From: JBBDIK01 sp040880465
GTDB taxonomy: Bacteria; Actinomycetota; UBA4738; JBBDHU01
Length of the DNA: 64,000 nucleotides
NCBI GenBank assembly: GCA_040880465.1
Contig: JBBDIK010000011.1
Location: forward strand, 248,001-312,000
Direction: 5' to 3'
Positions 18,901 to 26,282 of the stretch are shown here, in pieces. The position numbers and the translations under genes are program-made. The notes beneath the pieces are model-generated. The model saw only the letters and a list, made by a program, of their open reading frames with translations, did no database searches and had not been told where the DNA came from. The stretch's first letter is position 1. Every line of letters begins with the position of its first letter.

Positions 18901-19041
18901 TGCCGACGCTGCTCGGCCCAGCTCGCCGAGGACCATCGGGATCGCCTCCTCCCAGTGACGCGCGCGAGTCAGTAGGAGGACGGTCTCCGCAACGGCGGCC
19001 AGGACGGTTCCGGCTCCATCCTGCCGCGCGTGATCGGGCAT
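15955..19041 (-). CDS. GAF-PAS-PAS-PAS-GGDEF-EAL protein with altered EAL active site
   Basis: A 1028-residue paralog of the next gene in the operon, with one more PAS domain: GAF (about 15-175), three PAS/PAC units (about 185-590), GGDEF (about 595-760) and EAL (about 775-1020). GGDEF is intact (RQGGDEF) with an upstream RDTD inhibitory site. In the EAL domain EALLRW, NLSPRQ, AIDDFGTGY, LKIDQ and QGYLF are present, but the usual AEGVET reads AVGVET. The glutamate lost corresponds to the residue proposed as general base in RocR (Glu352), so phosphodiesterase activity is probably weak or absent while c-di-GMP binding may remain. The start is ATG at 19041; the stop overlaps the paralog start as GTGA. 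Confidence 0.92.
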   Translation of the reverse strand: MPDHARQDGAGTVLAAVAETVLLLTRARHWEEAIPMVLGELGRAASASRAYLFQNSVRDDGELLMTQRFEWVADGIAPTIQLEDNIAFPYSEGHTRWADVLSAGEVVSGPTRDFPDTEREGLEDEDILSCVFVPVLEADAWWGYLGFDDCAEERVWSTSEIDALRVAAEVLGGTIERHEQQHRVQEAERRYRTLVEQIPAILYIDVADQGYRSVFVGPQLEPILGLTPDAWIADPDLWERHMHPDDAGRAVSEYAEWIASGGGTGDTMVQEYRMIRPDGRTVWIRDEFRMIRDAASDPDVVQGIMYDVTEQKLAEQQLSEAEGRFRRLVEQVPAVIYMDSLDENATTTFISPGIEDLLGYTAEEWVGNPESWYSAIHPDDRDRAWDEYIAGREQGGPWSFEFRMIHKDGSVRWIREEDMVVRDGVRDGDGEGSPTMVQGVMYDFTEEHSVIEQLREAETKYKAIIEKIPAITYLDPVDEEGFSMYVSPQVETILGCPPDEWLTNQSWWHLHIHPDDEPRVWETYAQHRDSGEPMTHEYRMVRDDGRVVWIREEATLLRDENGEPWMIQGLMHDITDRKEAEEQVAFLAYHDSLTGLANRALLEEMLDPALARARRANMSVALLFMDLDGFKEVNDTFGHQAGDELLKEVADRLVEATRDTDVVARQGGDEFLVLLTDLEPGSEMEVVDGKDKAMQVAEMMAQRIHTAMRAPILVGEAEVHSSFSIGVSLFPLDAVDTRTLLKNADAAMYESKKGRAGGYKVHSQAGKDPMTQLSLTRRLQRAVKDRDWVLHYQPVVDIRDGTMVGVEALLRWRRPRGDLVLPGEFLPLAEEMGLMEIIGEWVLEELARQARAWSDEGMELDISVNLSPRQLWQRDLADKIMKNLRDAEVVSTRLIVEISEATAMTDPARTQKVLWTLHERGLRVAIDDFGTGYSPPARLKHLPVDVLKIDQPLIRDLPEDAEVANFLEAVMSFAADLGITPLAVGVETEEQRRFLVDLGCRLAQGYLFSRPVSAEGIAAFHAAGDTST

Positions 19042-19099
19042 CTCTCAAACCCCTTCTTGGTCGCTCCCGCTAGAGTCATCGTCACACAGGAAGGCAGGC

Positions 19100-19171
19100 A
19101 TGAGGAAGCCGATGGTGACTACTGGTCACGCCGACAGCCGGGCACTTGCGATCTCGCGGTGCCGGCCATGA
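19100..19171 (+). CDS. Possible 23-codon leader peptide
   Basis: A short ORF starts with ATG at 19100, has AGGAAGGCAGGC just upstream and a TAGAGT box (19071-19076) 23 nt before it. It ends in TGA that overlaps the ATG of the next frame as ATGA. The layout suits a translationally coupled leader, but chance is quite possible and no composition signature (for example runs of one amino acid) points to attenuation. Confidence 0.25.
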   Translation: MRKPMVTTGHADSRALAISRCRP

Positions 19172-19389
19172 CCCCGCCGGAGCCCCTCGAGATCCTGCGC
19201 GTGCGTGGCACGCACCGGGAGGCCGGCGAGCAGGCCGGCGGATACTGGGCTGACCACATCCGTGATGCGGTCGCGTTCGACGGCGTGCTACCGGCTGGGA
19301 TGACCCACGGCAGCACCGACCGCCACATCACGTTCGGTCGCGGGAACCCATGCGACTCCCAGGCCCAGGAGTACGCGTTCCCGGCCTGA
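19168..19389 (+). pseudogene. N-terminal remnant resembling a C45-type acyltransferase/hydrolase
   Basis: A 73-codon frame begins with PLEILRVRGTHREAGEQAGGYW, which looks like the N-terminal strand and helix of peptidase C45 / acyl-CoA:6-aminopenicillanate acyltransferase-like proteins (pattern L-x-V-x-G-(S/T)-x-x-E-x-G). It then reads about 35 unremarkable residues and stops, without the catalytic N-terminal cysteine region or the rest of the roughly 350-residue family. I see no continuation in other frames before the next gene. Most likely a truncated leftover; the family match is tentative. The remainder of 19042-19512 holds nothing else that I can identify. Confidence 0.3.
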
Positions 19390-19512
19390 CGAGATCTTGA
19401 CCTTCCAGGCACGCCACCCTCATCTCGACCGCCGACCCCGGAACCAGGACCACAGATCAGGCGCACGACAACTGGCCATCGAGGGCCGGCGTGTGGGAGA
19501 TGAGGGGCAACG

Positions 19513-20949
19513 ATGAGACTCGTCGAGCGAGGCGTTTCCAGAGGGCGAAGGCGCCTCGGACCTCCCGGCGCCGCGTGGGCCTTGCTCATCGTCGGCATCG
19601 CCGTATCGCTGCAGATCACCCACCTCTGGAACGGCATGATCGCCACCGACCAACGGAATCGCTTCGAGCAGCGATCCATGGACTTCGAACGGCAGCTCTC
19701 CCAGGAGTTCGTCCGGTACGACGATGCGATCGGGGCGCTGGGACATCTGTACGCGGCGTCGGACCACATGACTCCGGCGGCGTTCGATGCCGACGTCCTG
19801 ACCCTCGATGTCCAGGCACGATACCCCGGCATCGAGGACATCACGTTCCTTCGGCCCTCGGATCCCGCCGACCTCCCGATGGAACCGTCGGCGCGACGGT
19901 GGTCCCGTGAGTCGGGGCTCCCGGCCGTGATCCGCAGCTACACCGTCGAGCGGTTCACACGGACCCCCGAGGACGGATTCATCGTCTACGCCCCCGTCTT
20001 GAGCGCCACCGACGGGGGTAAGGATGCCGGATTCCTCGGCTGGATCGAGGCGCGGATCGACACGGAGAATATGCTCCAGAGTCTGTTCGAATACGGGGAT
20101 GTGTCGCTCGGGTTCGCCATCTACGACGGCGACGTCATCGACCCGGTTCGACGGGTCGGCACGTGGCCGAGCGATGCCGACGCCGACCGTGGGACGCTGG
20201 CCACATCCGATACCTTCCGGGCCTTCGACCGGCAATGGACGCTCCAGGTCCACGACCTTCCGGGCTTCATCGACGCGTCCGAACGCCGGAGTCCGACGCT
20301 CATCCTCTTCGGGACACTGGCGATCACGCTCTTCGTCTTCGTCCTGATCTGGTCGCTGAGCCGCTCACGTGCGCGAGCCTTCAGGGCGGTCGATCAGGCG
20401 ACGGCCGCCCTGAAGGAACGCGAGCAGATGCTGGCCCATCAGGCGACCCACGACATGCTCACTGGGCTCCCCAATCGGCGCCTGCTCACCGACCGCCTCG
20501 AGGTAGCGCTCGCCCGCGCACCTCGCCGAGATACCGGGGTCGCACTTCTGTTCATCGATCTGGATCGCTTCAAGGACATCAACGACGCGTTGGGGCACGA
20601 CGTCGGCGATCTGGTGCTGACCGAGACGGCCGGCCGCCTTCGCCGCACCGTCCGGCCGAGCGACACCGTCGCCCGGCTCGGCGGTGACGAGTTCGTCATC
20701 CTGTGCGACGACGTATCCGGGGTGACCGAGGTCGAGCAGATCGCGACCCGGGTCCGAGGTGCGATGGCAGAGCCCATCCGCCATCGCGACGGCTCCGTCG
20801 TCGCCACCGGAAGCATCGGGATCGTCTTCCAGCCGGACGGCCTTCCCGCGGATCCCGAGGCGATCCTTCGGCGAGCCGACGAGGCGATGTACGGAGTCAA
20901 ACACCACGGCCGCGACGGATTCGCGCTCGCGGAACCGATCCCCGCCTAG
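19513..20949 (+). CDS. Membrane-anchored CHASE-GGDEF diguanylate cyclase
   Basis: A 478-residue protein with a transmembrane helix near 20-38, an extracytoplasmic CHASE-like sensor (about 50-250, with LGHLYAASDHMTPAAF and PGIEDITFLRP), a second helix near 262-285, a short linker helix, and a GGDEF domain (about 315-470). The active site reads RLGGDEF and the inhibitory site RPSD sits five residues before it, so an active, feedback-controlled cyclase is expected. No EAL domain. The start is ATG at 19513 with GAGGGGCAACG. It is transcribed away from the tandem GGDEF-EAL genes. Confidence 0.9.
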   Translation: MRLVERGVSRGRRRLGPPGAAWALLIVGIAVSLQITHLWNGMIATDQRNRFEQRSMDFERQLSQEFVRYDDAIGALGHLYAASDHMTPAAFDADVLTLDVQARYPGIEDITFLRPSDPADLPMEPSARRWSRESGLPAVIRSYTVERFTRTPEDGFIVYAPVLSATDGGKDAGFLGWIEARIDTENMLQSLFEYGDVSLGFAIYDGDVIDPVRRVGTWPSDADADRGTLATSDTFRAFDRQWTLQVHDLPGFIDASERRSPTLILFGTLAITLFVFVLIWSLSRSRARAFRAVDQATAALKEREQMLAHQATHDMLTGLPNRRLLTDRLEVALARAPRRDTGVALLFIDLDRFKDINDALGHDVGDLVLTETAGRLRRTVRPSDTVARLGGDEFVILCDDVSGVTEVEQIATRVRGAMAEPIRHRDGSVVATGSIGIVFQPDGLPADPEAILRRADEAMYGVKHHGRDGFALAEPIPA

Positions 20950-20981
20950 GAATGCCATCCCCTCCCCGCCGGACCCTGGGG

Positions 20982-20987
20982 TACAGT
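20982..20987 (+). promoter_or_regulatory. Candidate -10 box upstream of tldD
   Basis: TACAGT lies 26 nt before the tldD GTG, leaving a short leader with a GGAAGGAGC ribosome site. Confidence 0.4.
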
Positions 20988-21013
20988 TGCGCCTCGCACG
21001 GGGAAGGAGCCGA

Positions 21014-22456
21014 GTGCTGCAGCACGCCAAGGGCGCCGTCGAGGCGGCGCACGCCGCCGGGGCCGACTACGCCGATGCCCGGTTCGTCATCGAGGACAGC
21101 GAGTCGGTCACGGTTCGCAACGAGCAGATGGAGGGCATCGATCGCTCGACCTCGAAGGGGCTCGGCATCCGCGTCCTCGTGAACGGCTGCTGGGGGTTCG
21201 CGGCGACCGCGAGCATCGAGCCCGCGGACGTCGAACGAACCGCCCACCTGGCGATCCAGATCGCTCGTGCTTCGTCCCGGCTCCCGATCGAGCCGGTCCG
21301 GCTCGCAGAGGTCGAGCCGGTAGTCGCCACGTGGGCGAGCCCGATGCAGGAAGATCCCTTCAACGTCGCGCTGGAGGAGAAGGTCGCGCTCCTTATGGAG
21401 GCCACCCGGCGGATGCAGCTGGTTCGCGGGCTCACCTACGCCGAGGCGGGCCTGGACTTCTACCGCCGGCGCACGCTCTACGCCTCCAGCGAGGGGGCGG
21501 CGATCGATCAGACCATCACGAATTCCGGTGGCGGGATCGAGGGGGTCGCGGTCGCCGACGGCGAGATGCAGCGTCGCTCCTACCCGAACTCGTTCCGCGG
21601 CCACATCACCGCCGCCGGGTGGGAACACATCCCGCGGCTCGGTCTGATCGAGGAGGCCGAACGCACCGCGACGGAGGCGGTTGAACTCCTCTCAGCGGAC
21701 GACTGCCCGAGCGAGACGATGACGCTGATCCTTGACTCGGGACAGATGGAACTCCAGATCCACGAGTCGATCGGCCACCCGATCGAGCTCGATCGCGTCC
21801 TTGGGATGGAGGAGGCCTACGCGGGAACCTCGTTCCTTCGGCCAGAGGATCGCGGATCACTCCGCTACGCCAGCGACATCGTCAACATCACGGCCGACGC
21901 CACGCTCCCCGGCGGGCTCGGCACGTTCGCCTTCGACGACGAGGGGGTCCCGGCGCAACGGACACCGGTGGTCGTCGACGGCATCTTCCAGAACTTCATG
22001 TCGAGCCGGGAGACGGCGACGACGATCGGCTTGCCGGCTTCGAGCGGCACCATGCGGGCCGACGGATGGAGCAACCTGCCCTTGATCCGGATGACCAACG
22101 TCAGCATCGAGCCGGGCGAAGGTTCGCTCGCCGACCTGATCGGCGACACGGATGACGGCATCTTCATGTCGACCAACCAGTCCTGGTCGATCGACGACAA
22201 ACGCGTGAACTTCCAGTTCGGCTGTGAGATCGCCTGGCGGATCCGCGACGGCAAACTGGCCGAGCCGCTCAGGAACCCGAACTACGCCGGCATCACGACC
22301 GAGTTCTGGCAGAGCTGCGACGCGATCGCGGGCCGTGAGGAGTGGGTCCTGTGGGGTACGCCGAACTGCGGCAAGGGCCAGCCCGGACAGGTCGCGCGCA
22401 CGGGCCACGGCGCGTCGCCCGCCCGCTTCAGCGACGTGCAGGTGGGGGTGCGCTGA
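21014..22456 (+). CDS. tldD: TldD-family metalloprotease subunit
   Basis: TldD is the zinc-bearing subunit of the TldD/TldE protease, which degrades unfolded peptides and matures some ribosomally made peptides. The 480-residue protein carries the HExxxH zinc motif (IHESIGHPIELDR) about midway and the C-terminal TNQSWSIDDKR and NFQFGCEIAW blocks of the family. The GTG at 21014 follows GGGAAGGAGCCGA. The stop overlaps the tldE start as TGATG, so the partners are made together. No obvious peptide substrate gene is next to the pair. Confidence 0.95.
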   Translation: MLQHAKGAVEAAHAAGADYADARFVIEDSESVTVRNEQMEGIDRSTSKGLGIRVLVNGCWGFAATASIEPADVERTAHLAIQIARASSRLPIEPVRLAEVEPVVATWASPMQEDPFNVALEEKVALLMEATRRMQLVRGLTYAEAGLDFYRRRTLYASSEGAAIDQTITNSGGGIEGVAVADGEMQRRSYPNSFRGHITAAGWEHIPRLGLIEEAERTATEAVELLSADDCPSETMTLILDSGQMELQIHESIGHPIELDRVLGMEEAYAGTSFLRPEDRGSLRYASDIVNITADATLPGGLGTFAFDDEGVPAQRTPVVVDGIFQNFMSSRETATTIGLPASSGTMRADGWSNLPLIRMTNVSIEPGEGSLADLIGDTDDGIFMSTNQSWSIDDKRVNFQFGCEIAWRIRDGKLAEPLRNPNYAGITTEFWQSCDAIAGREEWVLWGTPNCGKGQPGQVARTGHGASPARFSDVQVGVR

Positions 22457-23805
22457 TGGGCGGACTCATCGGGCCCGACGAGATCCGGCGCGTGACCGGA
22501 GCGGCGCTCGAGCTGAGCAAGGTTGACGGCGTCGAGGTCCTCGTGATGCACGAGTGGGGCGGGCTCACCCGGTTCGCCAGATCGGCGATCCACCAGAACA
22601 CCTGGAGCGAAGACACGGAGATGCGGGTCCGCGTGGTCACCGGTGGGCGCACCGCCGTCGCAGCGACGAACGACCTGACCGCCGAGGGTGCGCTCAAGGC
22701 CGCCAAGCACGCCCGCGAGATGGCCATGGTCGCCGCCCCGGACCCCGACTGGCCCGGACTCGCGCCGGCGGCTCCGGCCCAGGAGAAGGACGCCTTCGAC
22801 GATGCGACCGCGTCCGTGACACCGGAGGCCCGGGCCGAGACCGTCGCACGACTGGTGGCCGCGTGTCCCGACGGGTTCCACGCCGCGGGAGCGCACGAGA
22901 CCGGCGCCATGGAGGTTGTTCTGGCCTCGACCGAGGGCCAGTTCTGCTACGCGCCGGCCACACAGACCTCCATCACGACGGTCATCGCCGGCGGCGACGG
23001 CGGAACCGGGTTCGCCGAGACCTTCGCCGGGCGGATCGATGAGATCGACGCGACGGTGGTGGGCGAACGCGCCGCAACCAAGGCCGCGTCGAGTGAGCAG
23101 CCGCGGGATATCGAGCCCGGCGAGTACGACGTCGTCCTGGAACCCGCGGCGACCTCGACGCTGGTCGGGTTCCTCTCTTACCTGGGTTTCGGAGGACGGG
23201 CGCTGATCGAAGGCCGCTCATGCCTGTCCGGGAAGGAAGGGGACCTGGTCGCCGCGCCAGCCATCACGATGGCCGACGATGCGCTTGACCCAGACACGCT
23301 CGGTCTCCCCTTCGACTTCGAGGGAACGCCACGTCGGCGCATCGAGCTCATCCGCGACGGCGTGTTCCGCTCCGGCGTGACCGACCGACGCACGGCCAAG
23401 CAGTCGGACACCGAGTCGACCGGTCATGCGCTCCCGCCGCCCGAGCCGGAGGGCCCGTTCCCGCTCAACGTGAGGATGGAGCCGGGTGACGCCTCGATGG
23501 AGGAGTTGATCGCATCCACCGAACGCGGCCTTCTCGTCACCCGGTTCCACTACTCGAACGTGGTCGAGCCGACGACGTCGGTCATCACCGGGATGACACG
23601 GGATGGAACCTTCATGATCGAGGGGGGCCGGATCGCCTATCCGGTCAAGAACCTCCGTTTCACGCAATCGATACTCGAGGCGCTAACGAACACCAGGGCC
23701 ATCGGGAGGGACCTCGAACTGGCGAGCGAGTTCTTCTTCTCCGCTTCGCTGGTCCCCGCACTGGCGATCGATGGATTCCGGTTCTCCAGCGTGAGCGACC
23801 ACTGA
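22456..23805 (+). CDS. tldE: TldE/PmbA-family protease partner
   Basis: A 449-residue partner of TldD. It has the overall TldE/PmbA pattern, including an N-terminal domain with VRVVTGGRTAVAATND and the C-terminal ASTERGLLVTRFHYSNVVEPTTSVITGMTR and LRFTQSILEAL segments in which the family lacks the zinc motif. TldE shapes the cavity and substrate tunnel of the heterodimer. Its ATG shares one base with the tldD stop. The last codons lie in an 11-bp tandem repeat described separately. Confidence 0.93.
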   Translation: MGGLIGPDEIRRVTGAALELSKVDGVEVLVMHEWGGLTRFARSAIHQNTWSEDTEMRVRVVTGGRTAVAATNDLTAEGALKAAKHAREMAMVAAPDPDWPGLAPAAPAQEKDAFDDATASVTPEARAETVARLVAACPDGFHAAGAHETGAMEVVLASTEGQFCYAPATQTSITTVIAGGDGGTGFAETFAGRIDEIDATVVGERAATKAASSEQPRDIEPGEYDVVLEPAATSTLVGFLSYLGFGGRALIEGRSCLSGKEGDLVAAPAITMADDALDPDTLGLPFDFEGTPRRRIELIRDGVFRSGVTDRRTAKQSDTESTGHALPPPEPEGPFPLNVRMEPGDASMEELIASTERGLLVTRFHYSNVVEPTTSVITGMTRDGTFMIEGGRIAYPVKNLRFTQSILEALTNTRAIGRDLELASEFFFSASLVPALAIDGFRFSSVSDH

Positions 23806-23827
23806 GCGACCACTGAGCGACCAGTGG
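23792..23827 (+). repeat. 11-bp tandem repeat and hairpin at the tldE 3' end
   Basis: Three units of TGAGCGACCAC, the third ending in G, run from 23792 to 23824 across the tldE stop codon. The end of the tract also forms CCACTG-AGCGAC-CAGTGG (23810-23827), a 6-bp hairpin. The repeat changes no more than the last residues of TldE and could act as a weak terminator. Confidence 0.6.
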
Positions 23828-23876
23828 CCGCCGAGCGGTCGCCAGCGCTGGGTCGCGCCGCACGGTGCTGTGGGGG

Positions 23877-23882
23877 TAGGCT
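23877..23882 (+). promoter_or_regulatory. Candidate -10 box for the CBS protein gene
   Basis: TAGGCT lies 22 nt before the ATG at 23905; the leader carries a strong GAGGAGG ribosome site. Confidence 0.4.
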
Positions 23883-23904
23883 GAACCCCCGGCGAGGAGG
23901 AATC

Positions 23905-24360
23905 ATGCAGGTCGGAGACATCATGACCCCCGGCGTTAAGACGTGCCCGCGCGACGGCACGTTCGCCGACGCGGCCCAGGTCCTGCACGACCATCGGATC
24001 GCCTCGGTGCTCGTCGTCGATGACGACGGCGGCATCGCCGGCATCGTGACGGAGCGCGACCTGGTGAACCTCGTCGCCGACGGACTCGACCCGAAGGGGA
24101 CCCCCCTCGCCGACCGGATGACGCGCGACCTGATGACGGTCGAGCCTCGCACCGATGTGGGCGAGGCGGCAGCGATCATGGCGGAGAAGGGGATCCGCCA
24201 CCTGCCCGTCCTCCATCGCGGACGGCTCGCCGGCATCGTTTCGATCCGCGACCTCTGGCGCTGGGCGCTCGACGAACTCACCGCCGGCCACGAACTTCCC
24301 GACATGGAACGCGCGCACCAGGCGATGCACGCCGCGGTGCAGGTCCACCACCGAACCTGA
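23905..24360 (+). CDS. Two-CBS-domain protein
   Basis: A 151-residue protein made of a CBS pair (about 1-60 and 70-125) and a short acidic/His-containing tail. Each CBS ends in the usual hydrophobic strand plus D/E-R-D-L helix (GIVTERDLVNLV, GIVSIRDLWRW). Stand-alone CBS pairs bind adenine nucleotides or related ligands and act as energy sensors; the partner is unknown. The ATG at 23905 is preceded by GAGGAGGAATC. The next gene, a degenerate cyclase-like protein, starts 12 nt after the stop, which suggests joint expression. Confidence 0.88.
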   Translation: MQVGDIMTPGVKTCPRDGTFADAAQVLHDHRIASVLVVDDDGGIAGIVTERDLVNLVADGLDPKGTPLADRMTRDLMTVEPRTDVGEAAAIMAEKGIRHLPVLHRGRLAGIVSIRDLWRWALDELTAGHELPDMERAHQAMHAAVQVHHRT

Positions 24361-24372
24361 CGGAGTGGGGCG

Positions 24373-25002
24373 ATGCCCCCAGACGACGACAACGTGATCC
24401 CGTTCCCCGGCGCCGGGGCGCAGCCACAACTCGGTGATGCCGTCGAGCCCGAACGCGCGCTCACGATCGTCATGGCCGAACTCCGCGGCTGGAGCGACAT
24501 CGTCGAGCGGATCGGCGAGCAGCCGGCCCAGCGGTCGCTGGCGTCAGCGATCGACCGCGTTCTGGACGTCCTCGGCCAGCGGGGAGCGACCAACATCACC
24601 GTCGAGGGGGGGGCGAACCAACCGACGGTCGCGGCTGCGTTCGAGGGACCGAACGGACCCATCCGAGGCCTCGACGCCGCCGTCGCGATCCGCAGAGCCG
24701 TCTCGCGGGCCCAATCACCCGCTCCGCCCGAACACCAGTTCCGGGTGGGTACCGGTGTCGACGCGGGGGAGGTCGTCGCGAGCCAAACCCCCGACGGGGT
24801 TCCGTTCGATGCGGTCGGCACGATCAGGATGTGCGCGGCGAAACTCAAGGACTTCGCCGGTCCGGGGCAGATCTTCTTCTCAGAGACCATCTTCGCGCGG
24901 ACCGACCATCTCGCCACCGCGCAATCCCTCGGCGCGGTCCGCGTGAACCCGCACGGCGAGACGCAGGACGCGTACTCACTCACCGACCTGCGCACGAGCT
25001 GA
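24373..25002 (+). CDS. Degenerate class III nucleotidyl-cyclase-like protein
   Basis: A 209-residue protein with a short N-terminal segment (NVIPFPGAGAQ) and a domain that follows the class III cyclase outline: LTIVMAELRGWSDIV in place of the first metal strand, a helix, AAAFEGP, RVGTGVDAGEVVA for the later strand, and a C-terminal GQIFFSE. The first metal aspartate is glutamate and the GD-x-x-x-A-x-F element lacks its aspartate (ANQPTVAAAF), so cyclase activity is unlikely and a regulatory or binding role is more probable. A second protein with the same PFPG start and similar outline lies at 37303-37917. Family membership is by pattern and moderately sure. Confidence 0.6.
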   Translation: MPPDDDNVIPFPGAGAQPQLGDAVEPERALTIVMAELRGWSDIVERIGEQPAQRSLASAIDRVLDVLGQRGATNITVEGGANQPTVAAAFEGPNGPIRGLDAAVAIRRAVSRAQSPAPPEHQFRVGTGVDAGEVVASQTPDGVPFDAVGTIRMCAAKLKDFAGPGQIFFSETIFARTDHLATAQSLGAVRVNPHGETQDAYSLTDLRTS

Positions 25003-25031
25003 AACAGATCACCGGGAGAGAAAGGTCCTGC

Positions 25032-25433
25032 ATGGACACGACCGACACCTGCCGAGTCTGTGGCGCCGCGCTTGCCCCGAACGCCGAGTGGTGCGGGCAG
25101 TGCCTCACGCCCGTCGCAACGCCGGGAACCGGGGCCGCCCCGGAAGCCCCGACGCGGGCAGCCGACGATCCTGAGCCCCGCCCGCCAGAGGTCTACGAGG
25201 CCCCGGAGGTTTCGGCGATCAAGCCCGGGCCGTACCAGTTCGGTCTCTTCGGGCGCCTCGTCTGGACGGCCCTGTTCGTCGCCGGAGGACTCGCCCTGTA
25301 CGCCGCCTCGCAGGCGGCCGGGGCCTTCTACGGGCGGCCGGCGCTCGCACTCGTGCTCGTCCTGCTGGGCATCTACGTCGTGATCGGGTTGATCTTCCTC
25401 TGGGGGGTTTGGCGGCCCACGCGGGTGAAGTAG
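25032..25433 (+). CDS. Zinc-ribbon membrane protein of unknown function
   Basis: A 133-residue protein with a compact zinc ribbon at the N-terminus (CRVCGAALAPNAEWCGQC, two CxxC pairs), a Pro/Glu-rich linker (about 30-70) and two membrane helices (about 78-95 and 102-123). Such proteins are common in actinomycetes and unassigned. The ATG at 25032 follows AGAAAGGTCCTGC and lies 29 nt after the preceding gene, probably in the same transcript. Confidence 0.7.
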   Translation: MDTTDTCRVCGAALAPNAEWCGQCLTPVATPGTGAAPEAPTRAADDPEPRPPEVYEAPEVSAIKPGPYQFGLFGRLVWTALFVAGGLALYAASQAAGAFYGRPALALVLVLLGIYVVIGLIFLWGVWRPTRVK

Positions 25434-25445
25434 GGTCGGGCGCCG

Positions 25446-26282
25446 CTACTCGCGGCCGGCTCGGCGCTTCAGTTCATCGAACGCGCCCGGCGTCGTCGTC
25501 TCACTCCCCAGACGGATCGGCTCGTAACGGGTCCCGTGACAGTCCGAGGATCCCGTGTGAACGAGGTCCAGTGCCTCGGCGACCGCCCCGTACTTGGCCC
25601 GCGCCTCCTCGTCGTGGTCCGGGTGATCGACCTCCAGTCCGGCCATCCCGGCCTCGGCCATCTCCTCGATCAGCTCATCGGGGACGGCCCCCTGCCGTCC
25701 CCACATCCCCGGATGGGCCAGGACGCACGCCCCGCCCGCCCGCCGGATGAGACCGACGGCCTCGACGGGATGCAGGGCATGCTTCGGCACGTCCGCCAGA
25801 CCGCCGTCGGCGATCAGGTCCGCGGTGAAGGCATCCGCCGGCGTCTCGACCACCCCCGCCTCGGCCAGCGCCTGGGCGATATGCGGGCGAACGATGTTGT
25901 CGCCCTCGGCGATCTCGCGGACGCGATCGAAAGAGATCGGATGCCCGAGCGCCTGCAACTTCTCGACCATGCGTTCGCCGCGACGGAACCGCTCGTCGTG
26001 CAGGCGCGCGAGTTCGTCGGCGAACTCCGCGCTCCCGGGGTCCGGCCAGTACGCGAGCACGTGGATGCTCCCACCGTCCAGCGACGCGGAGAACTCGACG
26101 CCCGGCACCAGCTCGATCTCCCGTGCGTCGGCGGCCTCGGCGGCTTCGGCCAGCCCTGCGGTCGTGTCGTGATCGGTGAGCGCCCAGACGGCGAGTCCGC
26201 GTTCCGACGCGAGATCGGCGATCTGGGTCGGCGTGAAGGTGCCGTCCGAGTACGAGGAATGCGTGTGCAGATCGATGCTCAT
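25446..26282 (-). CDS. PHP-domain phosphoesterase
   Basis: A 278-residue PHP (polymerase and histidinol phosphatase) protein. Metal ligands of the fold are visible: DLHTHSSYSDG at the N-terminus, LTDHDT, PGVEFSA, then VLAHPG and the closing GSSDCHG. Stand-alone proteins of this type include 5'-3' exoribonuclease and 3',5'-nucleotide phosphatases (YciV/RNase AM-like), a likely but unproven role. The ATG at 26282 overlaps the stop of the FMN-dependent dehydrogenase as ATGA. Confidence 0.88.
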   Translation of the reverse strand: MSIDLHTHSSYSDGTFTPTQIADLASERGLAVWALTDHDTTAGLAEAAEAADAREIELVPGVEFSASLDGGSIHVLAYWPDPGSAEFADELARLHDERFRRGERMVEKLQALGHPISFDRVREIAEGDNIVRPHIAQALAEAGVVETPADAFTADLIADGGLADVPKHALHPVEAVGLIRRAGGACVLAHPGMWGRQGAVPDELIEEMAEAGMAGLEVDHPDHDEEARAKYGAVAEALDLVHTGSSDCHGTRYEPIRLGSETTTPGAFDELKRRAGRE

